Shown: positions 1-8,334 of the stretch, one piece after another
How the letters are laid out: each line of letters begins with the position of its first letter
How positions within the stretch are numbered: the first letter of the stretch is position 1
Translations under genes and position numbers: made by a program
The notes under the pieces: generated by a model
Database searches by the model: none
What the model was told of the DNA's origin: nothing
The model's input: only the letters and a program-made list of their open reading frames with translations
From: Rhynchopus sp. YZ270_cl-10
Lineage: Eukaryota > Euglenozoa > Diplonemea > Diplonemida > Diplonemidae
Assembly (NCBI GenBank): GCA_964035575.1
Contig: OZ037879.1
Span: 930,001-994,000 of the forward strand
Direction: 5' to 3'
DNA length: 64,000 nucleotides

Positions 1-462
1 AGCGGAAAACGCCAATTTGACAATGTCCAAACCATATCGCACAGCATTTCTCAAGATATTTTGGAGGCAAGCGCAGGTGGGCGGCCTTCTTCTGGTGTAG
101 GGAGTACTATTGAAAATATGCATATCGTCCCCTCTCCGGTGCTTGCAGCGGATGGGTCGGTGGTGCGGACTCCTGGAGCTGGGTTGGGGTCTTTGTTGCG
201 AAAGAACCCTTTTCATTTTTCAATGTTAGTGTCCGATTGGGAACGTCGTGCTGGGAGAGATGCCCTCCCCAGTCCACACCCCATTCCAGCAAGTATCATT
301 GACGAAAAAATCGGATCCATCCACGCAACAGTATCCACAGAGGAGTGGCATCTCCTCGATGAAGCGAACCGCCTGCGTGAAGGGCACGATGCCTCGTACT
401 GGTCAGCCTTCCTTGGAGAAGTGGAAAGACTGAAGAAACACCCTCAGCCGGCATTTAGGTGA
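1..462 (+). CDS. 3' end of an unknown protein (truncated by the window start)
   Basis: The frame is open from the first base to a TAG/TGA-terminated end at 462, giving about 153 residues of a C-terminus; the start lies outside the window. It is a mixed hydrophilic sequence with no signal peptide or membrane segment. The last 70 residues (around the DWERRAGRD and EEWHLLDEANRLREG stretches) look helical. I do not recognise a family. Codon use and the intact frame make it a real final exon rather than chance. An acceptor site inside the first bases cannot be excluded, so the first few residues may be intronic. Confidence 0.6.
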   Translation, partial: SGKRQFDNVQTISHSISQDILEASAGGRPSSGVGSTIENMHIVPSPVLAADGSVVRTPGAGLGSLLRKNPFHFSMLVSDWERRAGRDALPSPHPIPASIIDEKIGSIHATVSTEEWHLLDEANRLREGHDASYWSAFLGEVERLKKHPQPAFR

Positions 463-1028
463 AATTAATCCTTTTTTCGGGAAAAAAGGGGAGGAAATGA
501 GGGAGGGAGGAGGGGGCAAGCCCTTTTTAAAAAAATTGGATTTCCTTTTGTGGGGGGAAAATTCGAAGTTAGAGGGGTTAGATTTTTTTGTGGATTTTTT
601 TTTTCAATAGATTTTTCATATTTTTTAGTCCCCTTTGTTGTTGTACTGCGTGTCATATTTGAAGTGCTCAAAAAAAAATTTTTAAAATGCGGAATTAAAA
701 CAGAATGTTGGATACCATCGTAGTACCTTTTCTTTGAGTCATATTAGAGTACTGAATCCCTTTTGGTGGGGGGGGAGGGTGATTGTCTGCTGCACAGAGG
801 AAGAGAGTCCTGGGGATGGGATGGTTCACAACCCCCTCGTATTTGACCCATTTTTTTTTTTTAAACCTCCACCCTCCCCGAAACACCCAAAAGAGGGCAC
901 TGTCAGTCTGAGGTGCAATTTTTTTTGTCAGAAAACCCGTTTTTCACCGCCCAGAGGAGAGAACCGGAAAAACCGTTTTTTTTCCCCCTCCCGGAAATTT
1001 GCGTTCTCTCTTGACCCTAAGAGAGAAG
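463..1028. other. Spacer with homopolymer runs
   Basis: This stretch holds A/T runs, a G-rich patch and short open frames with no protein-like composition. I see no gene in it. It probably contains the 3' UTR of the upstream gene. Confidence 0.5.
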
Positions 1029-1160
1029 ACAGTGGAGCTTCAATTTGGCGCAGGTGGCAACTACATTCCTACAATTCTTTCAAAAAGTGGAGATTGCACA
1101 AACTGTTGTCAACACAACCGCGGCAAACTACACTACTCCAACAATTTATCAAAAAAAAAA
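1029..1160 (+). repeat. R1 dispersed repeat, two copies in tandem (R1a)
   Basis: A diverged copy (1029-1086) is followed directly by a full copy (1087-1160). The full unit begins GTGGAGATTGCACAAACTGT and ends CTACACTACTCCAAC, then a TTTATCAAAA tail. The same unit recurs at 6146, 15881 (3' half), 34210, 41078 and 45276, always on the plus strand. Confidence 0.8.
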
Positions 1161-1771
1161 AAAAAATAGAAAAAAGAAAAATACATGCACTTCTTCCACT
1201 CTCCACTCATCCACACACCCCCATTATACTCTCCCTCTCTCTACCCCTCACATCTCTTTTTTTTTTCGTTGTTACAGAAATCTAGAAACAAAAGACTTTT
1301 TTTTTTTTGATCTCAACTTTTTCATATAACCTCTCCTCCTCACCTCCCCCCCTTTTTGAAAAAGACTGTTCCTGCAAAACAGTTTTTTCTGTAGACAGAA
1401 TCGGGGTTTTATCACCCAGAGATTGCCTATGTCCTCCGAGGTGGTGGTGATTGTGGGGAAGCCCTGCTTATCAATCTGCATACCACTTTCCGGAAAGTGT
1501 CGTTTCGCTCAACCCAGCTGTGCTCCGCAACACCACCACCCTGGATGTGGAGGTATTGTGTAGAAGCGTCAACGCATCAAACCAGGGGAGGGAATGGGAC
1601 GTAATCACTTTTTTCCAAAAAAAAAACCCACACACCCCATACTCCCCCACCCACTTCCCCTGCTCTTCAGGTGACTAGCACGAAGAGGATTTTTGGTTCG
1701 TCCTTAAGGAACCTCCTCTGCTCTTGTGTTTGCTCTTTACTCTTTGTTATTTACTCCTCTCTCCCTCCCTG
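1161..1771. other. Pyrimidine-rich spacer, possible 5' UTR or unplaced exon
   Basis: It holds C/T-rich and T-rich runs. One open stretch near 1451-1610 reads like protein and is followed by a GTAATC donor-like site and a TTCAG acceptor-like site near 1670. The continuation ends at a stop overlapping the next ATG, so I could not build a convincing gene. The last part is most simply the leader of the LYR protein gene. Confidence 0.3.
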
Positions 1772-2086
1772 ATGGATCCTCGTGTCCGTCGTCTGTACAA
1801 ACGCCTGCTCTTTGTGAGCGACTACCATCCTACCATCGAAGCACGCATCGTTCGCCGTAGAGTAAAGGAGAAATTTCTTGAAAACCACCGCCTGAAAGCC
1901 AACAGCAAGGCCTTCAAGGGTGCGCTCGCGTACGGGAAATGGTGGGAGAAGGAGATAGAGACGCTGGTTCAGCTGCACAAATACCGCCAGATGAAGCAGC
2001 GGTACGCCATTGAGGATCTGGGACCCATACACCCTGAGAGGCGTCTTAAGAAAGAGGGGGAAGATGGGGGGAAGCTAGCGGAGTAA
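1772..2086 (+). CDS. ETFRF1: LYR-motif protein, ETFRF1/LYRM5-like
   Basis: A 104-residue single-exon protein. Residues 5-13 carry the LYR motif (RRLYKRLL), followed by a helix with basic residues (RRRVKEKFLENH) and a C-terminal segment, LHKYRQMKQRY, that closely matches the KYRxMKQRY signature of human LYRM5/ETFRF1. Length and spacing also fit that family, which is 90-100 residues long. Known members are small mitochondrial-matrix helical proteins of the Complex1_LYR superfamily; ETFRF1 binds electron-transfer flavoprotein and displaces its FAD. By inference this organism keeps a mitochondrion with ETF-linked oxidation. The ATG at 1772 was chosen because it lies just before the LYR motif; no in-frame ATG lies further upstream. 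Another LYRM paralogue is possible, but the KYRxMKQRY end argues for ETFRF1. Confidence 0.8.
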   Translation: MDPRVRRLYKRLLFVSDYHPTIEARIVRRRVKEKFLENHRLKANSKAFKGALAYGKWWEKEIETLVQLHKYRQMKQRYAIEDLGPIHPERRLKKEGEDGGKLAE

Positions 2087-2116
2087 TAATATTGCGCGCC
2101 TTTTTTTTTTCCTTCT

Positions 2117-2286
2117 GTCACCTGAAGGAGGAAATAGAAACACATTTTTGGACACAACTTTTGCAGTTCTGGGGAACCGCGCTGCAGAAGCCACTCCTCA
2201 CCAAACAGGTCGAGGTGTTGTGCGTTTCACCACAACCTGTCTTCCAAGGGTTTTATCGTGCGATGAGGGTTAAGTTTCTATTTCGC
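2117..2286 (+). repeat. R7 structured repeat, copy a
   Basis: About 170 bp repeated at 36706-36881. Both copies contain two inverted-repeat pairs: a GTTC/GAACCGC arm pair (one mismatch in this copy) and a perfect ACAGGT/ACCTGT pair. This copy lies just 3' of the LYR gene; the other lies just 5' of another gene. It could be a small structured RNA or a SINE-like element. Confidence 0.7.
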
Positions 2287-2588
2287 CGCTAGAAGACGCC
2301 GTCTCGGAAGCGTAAGCAAACTGTTCCTTCCATCTCCAATGCAAAGGGAGGCCTCAGCTCTATTGGCGCTTCATTGGCGCTCCTGCACTGATTGGCTGCA
2401 ACCAGAGACCGATATTCACCTTACCATACGACGCATATGCTAGAGAGGTAAAGATACCGTGCCTCAGCATGCAAAAGCAAATAAGGGGTGACAACATCAT
2501 CCCGAACAACTGTCTTTTTTTTTTTTTTTTGTGACGAAGAGACATACCATCTAACCCAGCGCCTGAGTTTTGTATTTTTTTTTTTTTC

Positions 2589-2652
2589 CATCCGGATGGC
2601 TGGCATCGTACAGTGGGTCAGTCGGAGGTGCCTGCATCAACAACTACAATTT
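2589..2652 (+). repeat. R8 dispersed repeat, copy a
   Basis: A 64-bp segment starting TCCGGATGGCTGGCATCG, found again at 26589-26650 with a few changes. Both copies lie on the plus strand and follow T-rich sequence. Confidence 0.75.
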
Positions 2653-3020
2653 TTTTCTTCTCTTCTTTTAGGAAATGCCTGTATGCCTATTAAATAGTTT
2701 TCGCGTAAGCAATTCCCATTGTCAGCTTCGTAACTGTAACCTGGTTCATTCACATCTATTTTTTTTATATTTACAGCGCTTTGTCCCCCCCAACGAAGCA
2801 TACCCCTGCACTATCCCTTCCAGGCAACCCACAAGAAGTTGCCACCCTTTTTTGCAGCAGCTGATACTCCCCACTCTACTTCCAATCCCACAAGGGGAGG
2901 ATGGAACCCTACTAGGAAAAGGTGTACAGCTTCTACCCTCCCTCCTCCTCCTCCTCCTCCAACTTCCACTACAGACCCGCTCTTTCTTCTCCTTTTCCCC
3001 CTTTGTAAAGGTAGATCTCC
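2653..3020. other. Pyrimidine-rich leader of the channel-like gene
   Basis: C/T-rich sequence with T runs and an acceptor-like TTTACAG near 2776. It may hold a 5' UTR intron. No coding exon could be joined to the gene at 3021. Confidence 0.35.
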
Positions 3021-3482
3021 ATGTCTACCCCACCCCCAAGCGACACCCCCGAACAGCAAGAAGAGATCGAAGAGGATGTCGAAGTCGCTGCAGACGAGAA
3101 GAAGGTCCAGCGCCGGGCCCACCAGGAGTACCGGAAGTCCAAGCGGATGCAGGACTGCGCCAGCACGCTGAAGATCATTATTGTGGTGTGGGTGGGGCTC
3201 CCTGCAGTCATGCTGCTATGGAGCATTATATGCGGGGCTCTCCTTGCGGCCATGGAAGGCTGGGAGTTCAAGGACGGCTTCTTCTACGTCGGTTCCCCCA
3301 TGAGTGCCTCCCTCGGTGGCCTCACGCCACTCATCCCGCAGAACCACGGATCCCGGTTCTTTGTGATCATTGCCTGTTCATGGGGGCTAGGCATCTTTGC
3401 ATGCGGGTCAGCGATTCTTGCAACACCCATTGTAGCGCCTTTGGTACGACTGTTCAGGCTGGATGTGCATGCTGAGGTATAA
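3021..3482 (+). CDS. Two-TM channel-like membrane protein, paralogue 1
   Basis: A 153-residue protein that starts at a clear ATG. Residues 1-47 are acidic then basic (cytosolic). TM1 is about residues 51-78. A linker (WEFKDGFFYVGS...LTPLIP, about 82-107) follows, then NHGSRFF and TM2 at about 111-139. The layout matches two-TM potassium channels: aromatic-rich pore helix after TM1, a filter region with Gly and Pro, then a G-R/S-x-F entry into TM2. The expected TVGYGD filter is absent; SASLGGLTP stands in its place. A close paralogue begins 1.2 kb downstream. It could be a true ion channel with an altered filter, a regulatory subunit, or an unrelated two-TM family. The gene is certain; the function is tentative. 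Confidence 0.75.
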   Translation: MSTPPPSDTPEQQEEIEEDVEVAADEKKVQRRAHQEYRKSKRMQDCASTLKIIIVVWVGLPAVMLLWSIICGALLAAMEGWEFKDGFFYVGSPMSASLGGLTPLIPQNHGSRFFVIIACSWGLGIFACGSAILATPIVAPLVRLFRLDVHAEV

Positions 3483-3520
3483 AAGGGTTGTGGGATGTGG
3501 GAGGGTGGGGTTTGAAGGTG

Positions 3521-3624
3521 CACGACGGGACCCAGTGACAAGTGACAAGTGAAAATGACAAGTGAATACCAAGTAAATAGCCTATATCCCAATAGAAAAT
3601 CACTTGTCACTGGGTCCCGTCGTG
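3521..3624. repeat. MITE-like hairpin with perfect 24-bp arms
   Basis: The left arm (3521-3544) and right arm (3601-3624) are exact reverse complements starting CACGACGGGACCCAGTGAC. The loop is 56 bp and partly repeats the arm's ACAAGTGA motif. It begins 38 bp after the stop of the channel-like gene. No target-site duplication is obvious. Confidence 0.8.
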
Positions 3625-3732
3625 TGACTGATGCGAAGTGGGGGAGATGGTCAGAGAGTTCTTCGGATAGGTTTTCCGCCTTCCTGATGAACGCTTTGAC
3701 AGGGTGGTTGACGTTTTTTTTTTTTAAATTAA

Positions 3733-4490
3733 GGCTGCGGCAGTGTTTTTTCTGGAGGGGGTGCGGGGGTGCGCGCGCACCCCCGTCAGACTTTTTTGAG
3801 ATTTCGAGGGGGTGCGCGCACCCCCTAGGACCCCCTGGGCAGAGTGGTCGGGGGGTGGGGGACCCCCCTACCACTCTGCCCCCCTTCACCTTCCCCATCA
3901 TGCTCTCGCGAGCCTCACCAGGAAGTAAGGAGTCGGCGTTTCCATAGCTGCAAACATAACTGTTTTGCGTCCCAGGTGCTGGAAGTATAGCTCTTCTCTG
4001 TTTGGCAGTAAAAATGTGCAATTTTAAGCGCAATTTTTTGAAACGTTGCGTACCGTGGCTTCGCCAGAAACTTTCATTTTAGATAATTACCAACGAAAGT
4101 GCCATTTTATGTCATCATTTCTTAGAAATGTTGCGTACCGTGGCTTCGCCAGGAACCTTTGGGTGCCATGACCGCCGTTTCTTTTGTAAATGTTCTGAGG
4201 TTACTGGTACTTCGTGCACCACGTGTGTCTAGTGCAAATATCAATGAAGTGCCGAACTCCGCAGTTGGATAACTGAGGAATTCCCATATTCCGCCGGAGG
4301 CCCCCAACTAGAGCTGGGTTGGGACCCGGGTTCGACCGAGTTTTGACCGAGTTTCAGCGAAAACCCCCAAAACCTTTTTAATCCCCTGTTGCATGGTCAA
4401 CCGCGGGGAAAAAAATATACGCACTTTTTTGCCCTGTGCACCCCCGTCAGCCAAAACCTCCAAATCCTAGAAAAAACACTGGCTGCGGCC
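3733..4490. mobile_element. Non-autonomous DNA element with imperfect 25-bp terminal inverted repeats
   Basis: The left end (3733-3756) and right end (4466-4490) are imperfect reverse complements built around GTGTTTTTTCT. The interior from about 3980 to 4400 is repeated at about 21110-21420, so this is a dispersed family. The left part holds GC-rich palindromes (GGGGGTGCGCGCGCACCCCC). No transposase is encoded. It lies just upstream of the first recognised exon of the second channel-like gene and may sit in its first intron. Confidence 0.65.
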
Positions 4491-4557
4491 AACGAAAAAA
4501 AGACATAGTAGTAGAGTAGTAGGGACAGATCAGTTGGTATAATGTTATGTTTAGTGT
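4482..4557 (+). repeat. R20 repeat, copy a
   Basis: About 75 bp with GGACAGATCAGTTGGTA and AATGTTATGTTTAGT, repeated at about 60873-60940 on the same strand. Confidence 0.6.
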
Positions 4558-4662
4558 ATTAAGAAATTGCTGTTTTTGGTATTGTTGACCGTTATTACAT
4601 TTTTTTTTTTTTTTTTGCAACGCTTTTTTTTTGAAGTTTTCTCCGTGCTTTCCTTCTCACAG

Positions 4663-5911
4663 AACCTGCCAGACAGCCGTGCCTCTGCAAAGATCTTGAT
4701 GCTTGTAGTGTTCACAGGACTACCCTTCATATTCCTCTTCTTGAGTGTCGTGGTCGGCGCAATCCTTGCAGGTGCTGAGGACTGGGACTACTACGATGGG
4801 TTCAGGTATGTGCCCGTTTTGATTATACTCCCCCTTTTAACCCCCCTTTTTCTGCAAAAAAGCAGAAGCCAAGCAGAGAACCAACCATTTTTTCGGTTTT
4901 TTTTTTACCACTTTTTTATCCCCCCCTAACAGAATTGTGTTTGACTTTGTCACTACATTCCAATAATTTATCAACCCTTTCACATTTCGGACACTGAATT
5001 GTAAAAAAAACAACTATTCCTTTTGCGAGAAATAAGATTCCCATTATTCTCTCTCTGAATATTTTTAACCTTCTGTGACCTGAGACCACCAAAGAATGAC
5101 AGAACTACACACACTTGGCGAATGAGCATGTACCCGGACGTAGGCTGCATGCGCAAACTAACGTATCTCACCGACGGTGACCTTCCGCGCCTTCTTCGGA
5201 GCATCGCTCTCGGCAGACAACTTCTTCAGGTACCTCTGCACGTTGGAGCAATCATTCTGCACCTTTGTACCAATACGAAGGTAATGGTTCGCGTTCAGCT
5301 TTGAGTACGACGTCATAAGCTCTCCGGATCAATCCGTCTCCCCTTCTGCTTCTAAGTAGCAATCAACTTTGTCTCCGATCGGCTTCATCTTCCCTCTTCC
5401 CAATGGCGTCCAGCCAAGCCTTCATATAAGCGCTCTTGGAAGTGAGCAAATATCTCACCATCATCCTTGGTGAGCTTGGATTGCGTGGAAATAAAGGGAT
5501 ATTGTCCCACTTTATTTTCATGCTAAATAATGTGCTTTATTTCGCAGTGAATAAAGTGCGTTTTCCCAGCCTTTCAAACGTAATTCTCTGTGTGAAATAA
5601 TGTTCGCGTGTAAAAAAAGTCCTCAGAAAAGCATTTTGTTTTCACACGAGTAAAACTTTATTTCACGTGAGTTGAATAATGCCTGAAGAGCTACACTAAA
5701 AATAGATATAAAAAAACACCCTCCTATCAGATACACAATCAACGTCCTCAGTGGGATCCGAGACCCCGAGCAGAAGTTTCCCTCAACAACGTTTGGCAAG
5801 ATCATGGGGCTTCTGGTGAGCAGCTGGGGCACGGGGTGCAGTGCGCTTGTGGTCTCTGCTGTGGGGTGTCCCTTCGCAGCGCCGCTGCTGCGTGCGATTG
5901 CAGACGGGTGA
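4663..5911 (+). CDS. Two-TM channel-like membrane protein, paralogue 2 (5' exon not found)
   Basis: Two exons are clear: 4663-4805 (after a CTCACAG acceptor) and 5731-5911 (after a TATCAG acceptor), joined across a GTATGT donor in phase 2 with the frame kept. The protein aligns with the gene at 3021: TM1 (KILMLVVFTGLPFIFLFL...), an acidic-aromatic linker (DWDYYDGFRY), a filter region reading NVLSGIRDP instead of TVGYGD, then TM2 (FGKIMGLLVSSWGTG...). The start codon and cytosolic N-terminus must lie on an upstream exon that I could not identify; a transposon occupies that region. A tandem duplication of paralogue 1 is likely. The intron (4806-5730) carries minus-strand coding-like fragments. 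Confidence 0.7.
5158..5316 (-). pseudogene. Minus-strand coding-like remnant inside the intron of the channel-like gene
   Basis: The minus strand reads a 52-residue protein-like sequence (NANHYLRIGTKVQNDCS... ending KVTVGEIR). A further minus-strand patch at about 5370-5480 (LTKDDGEIFAHFQERLYEG) lies upstream in another frame. Together they look like pieces of a decayed gene, perhaps from a DNA transposon, but I cannot name a family. Real nested coding is less likely because the pieces are in different frames and bounded by stops. Confidence 0.35.
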
Positions 5912-6145
5912 AACCAAACCATCGCTTGTTGTTACGTTCCACCGTAGGGCTGAAGCCCTATCTGCACAGAAGAACCACGTCCTGCCTCTGCTCTCAGCAT
6001 GCAGCAAGGCCTTCCGCTGGCAGACCCAGAGTAAAAGCTTGTTGTGCTGACGCTTTGGCTTATAGCAAGCGTGCATCCGACGTTGGTGTCGATATCGCGT
6101 AATGTTATTGCGTGTGATAGCGGATGAATTAAAAAAAAAGGGAAA

Positions 6146-6213
6146 GTGGAGATTGCACAAACTGTGGGCAACACAACCGAGGCAACTACACTACTCCAAC
6201 AATTTATCAAAAA
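6146..6213 (+). repeat. R1 dispersed repeat (R1b)
   Basis: A full copy of R1 about 235 bp after the stop of channel-like paralogue 2. It is followed 43 bp later by an R2 copy, so the two related families lie side by side here. Confidence 0.85.
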
Positions 6214-6255
6214 TCGTAAAAGGTTGTTCCAGAGCGATAGACCGTAGAATGCAAA

Positions 6256-6308
6256 TAGTGGAGGTCATCCTCGGGTGGCTACACTAATACAACCAAGTTT
6301 TCAAAAAA
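6256..6308 (+). repeat. R2 hairpin repeat (R2a)
   Basis: The unit reads TAGTGGAGG, then TCATCCTCGGGTG, then GCTACACTAATAC and a TTTTCAAAA tail. TAGTGGAG can pair with CTACACTA around a CATC-CTCG-GGTG hairpin. Confidence 0.8.
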
Positions 6309-6550
6309 AGTAAAATAAAGAACATAGATACTGTGTGTGGCCGTGTTGGGTCATATTCCTACCGTTCATGGACCCTGGGTTAGAGGGAGAGAGAGAGTAT
6401 GTGTGTATGAAAAAGGGCCCAAAAAAAAAGATGGTCGTTTTCGTACGATGTTCGTTCTGCAGGATTCTCACAGAGGTTTTTTAAAAAAACTGTACTTCTG
6501 TGAATTGATAGCATGGTTGCCACTCTGGGATCACGTAGAAGCGTTTCGTA

Positions 6551-6600
6551 TAGTGGAGTGCATCCTCGGGTGTCTACACTAATACCAAGTTTTCAAAAAA
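6551..6600 (+). repeat. R2 hairpin repeat (R2b)
   Basis: Same core as R2a. The roughly 45 bp upstream (around ATCACGTAGAAGCG) also resembles the sequence before R2c, so the repeated unit extends further 5' in this pair. Confidence 0.8.
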
Positions 6601-6860
6601 ACATTTTTTACTAAAGATGTGGGAAGGTCCGCTCCTTTCAAATTCTCGCGAAGTACGCATATTTTTATTTAAAAAATGCGAGCTTTGCTCCACACAAAAC
6701 AACGAAACAACTCTGCACTCAATTCTCAACGTTTTTTTTAAGTAAAAAATGGGTTTGGTCCAGCGTTTGTCAAAAAAAAAAAAAACAAAAAGGCTGGATG
6801 ACGACGACCGTCATGAGCATTGCATAGAGTAACTCCGGCATCACTTAGACGCGTGTGGTA

Positions 6861-6918
6861 TAGTGGAGTTCATCCTCGGGTGTCTACACTAAAACAACGA
6901 AGTTTTCAAAAAAAACAA
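6861..6918 (+). repeat. R2 hairpin repeat (R2c)
   Basis: Third R2 copy, about 310 bp after R2b; R2b is about 295 bp after R2a. The near-regular spacing suggests degenerate tandem duplication of a unit of about 300 bp. Confidence 0.8.
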
Positions 6919-7872
6919 AAAACAAAAACCGGGTCAACACTCCCTTCAATCCGTCAAAACTAATATTCCAAATATTTCAAAAGCCATGCTACAGAACATC
7001 TGATTCCCTCTGTACCTCCCCCCTCAGTGAGTAAGATGTGTGCCTTTGTGCATACATCCATTTCATATTTCAAGTTTACTACCCCCCTTTTACGCTAAAG
7101 CATATTGCACACACTGATACCCCAAAACGAAAGAAATGATATATTTTTGCACCTCTTTGTTACACAGTTACCCAACAAACACCGGTGGGGTAAAAACTAA
7201 GGTGGATTTTTGGGATTTTCAAAACCCTAAGTCTAAGGAGGGTTTTGACCCCTCCGATGTTTGTTGTGCTGCTGTATTTGTTGGAAGTTGCTTCTGGTGG
7301 GTTGCCACCCTTGTACAAGCTTCGCCTTTCAGATGTATATGAATAAGTTGCAGTGCCTGCGCCCGCCGATGCACGGTGAGGTGTTTGCACTTTCAACTTC
7401 TCTAGTTTCATGGAAGAGAAACGGCACATCTGCCCTTCAATATTTTTTCTTCTTTTTTTTTTCTTTTTTTTTTGGACCACTCACGTCCCACCCCTTTGCA
7501 TGAGCTCGACTGAGATGTCATCCTTCTGTTATAACACTCCTGACTGCCCCCCTTTGTTCTCCCCAAAAAATGAGTTTAAAGGGGGTGAACAAGATGTTAC
7601 AAAAAAAAAAAAAAAATGCACACCCCAACATACTCCTCTTCTCCCTTGCAACACCTAACCCCGCACTTCAGAACACCTAGGGCTATGTTCTGCGTAAGAA
7701 TTACCCTCACAATGCATCCACACCAACCCCACACTTCAGATACACTACCCCCCCCCCCCCCCCCATTAGCGACACATCTCCCCCTCTTATTTATCGAGCA
7801 ACCGTACGGAGAAGCTTTCACTCCCCCTCTTTTAGGTTTTATTACATCCTCTTCTCAAATTGCATTTGTGTA
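6919..7872. other. Spacer with homopolymers and short dispersed motifs
   Basis: No gene seen. It holds an R5 motif (GTTTGCACTTTCAACTTC at 7379-7400) and an R4 motif (TTTGCATGAGCTCGACTGAG near 7495-7515) that recurs at about 38203. Long T, A and C runs fill the rest. The end may be the leader or an intron of the next gene (TTTTAG acceptor-like site at about 7835). Confidence 0.4.
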
Positions 7873-8334
7873 ATGCGCGATGTAGAATCAACGAGGAGTA
7901 TGGTATCGGTTGCAACGGTGTGTGCGAGGGAAGGAGAGGAGAGGGTTGCGGTGGTGGGAGGGGAGGGTGCGGCACGTGTCGCAGTGTTGCAGAGGATGCG
8001 GCTGGCGATACCACTGGACAGCACGACACCTTCCGCACACCACAGCACGGCAGCACCACGCACCCTAGTCTACGAGGCTGCTCTCCGCAACGAACTCCCA
8101 ACCTCCACCCTCCTCGAGGTCCTCACCCTCCGCAAACTCGCCCTCTGGGTCGAGACACAACTCATCGACGCACTGCTTGCAGAGTCCGAACACACCACCA
8201 CCTCCACAGAATGCACCAACACCTCCCCACGCCGCCCGACACACACCATGCTCACCCGGCATACCCTAGTATCATCGGAAGGCGCGCATCTGCAAGAAAT
8301 ATCCTCACTTCTACACCAGAAGTTGCATGGATAG
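7873..8334 (+). CDS. Hypothetical protein, 153 residues
   Basis: The frame starts at ATG 7873 and ends at TAG 8334. The protein has a hydrophobic-poor N-terminal half and a helical segment (LVYEAALRNELPTSTLLEVLTLRKLALWVETQLIDALLAE would span about residues 66-105), then a Thr/Ser-rich stretch and a short helical end (LQEISSLLHQKLHG). Third codon positions are G-rich to about 8030 and C-rich after that, as in many genes of this window, which supports real coding. The frame is also open 5' back to an acceptor-like TTTTAG, so this could be a last exon rather than a whole gene. No family recognised. Confidence 0.5.
   Translation: MRDVESTRSMVSVATVCAREGEERVAVVGGEGAARVAVLQRMRLAIPLDSTTPSAHHSTAAPRTLVYEAALRNELPTSTLLEVLTLRKLALWVETQLIDALLAESEHTTTSTECTNTSPRRPTHTMLTRHTLVSSEGAHLQEISSLLHQKLHG

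Noticed and set aside
734-1329. Open frames of 183 and 94 codons
   Set aside because: They run through homopolymers and the R1 repeat and have Phe/Lys/Pro-run composition.
6551-6918. R2 as a tRNA gene or tRNA fragment because TATAGTGG resembles a tRNA A box
   Set aside because: No cloverleaf, no B box and no acceptor stem could be found in the expected positions.
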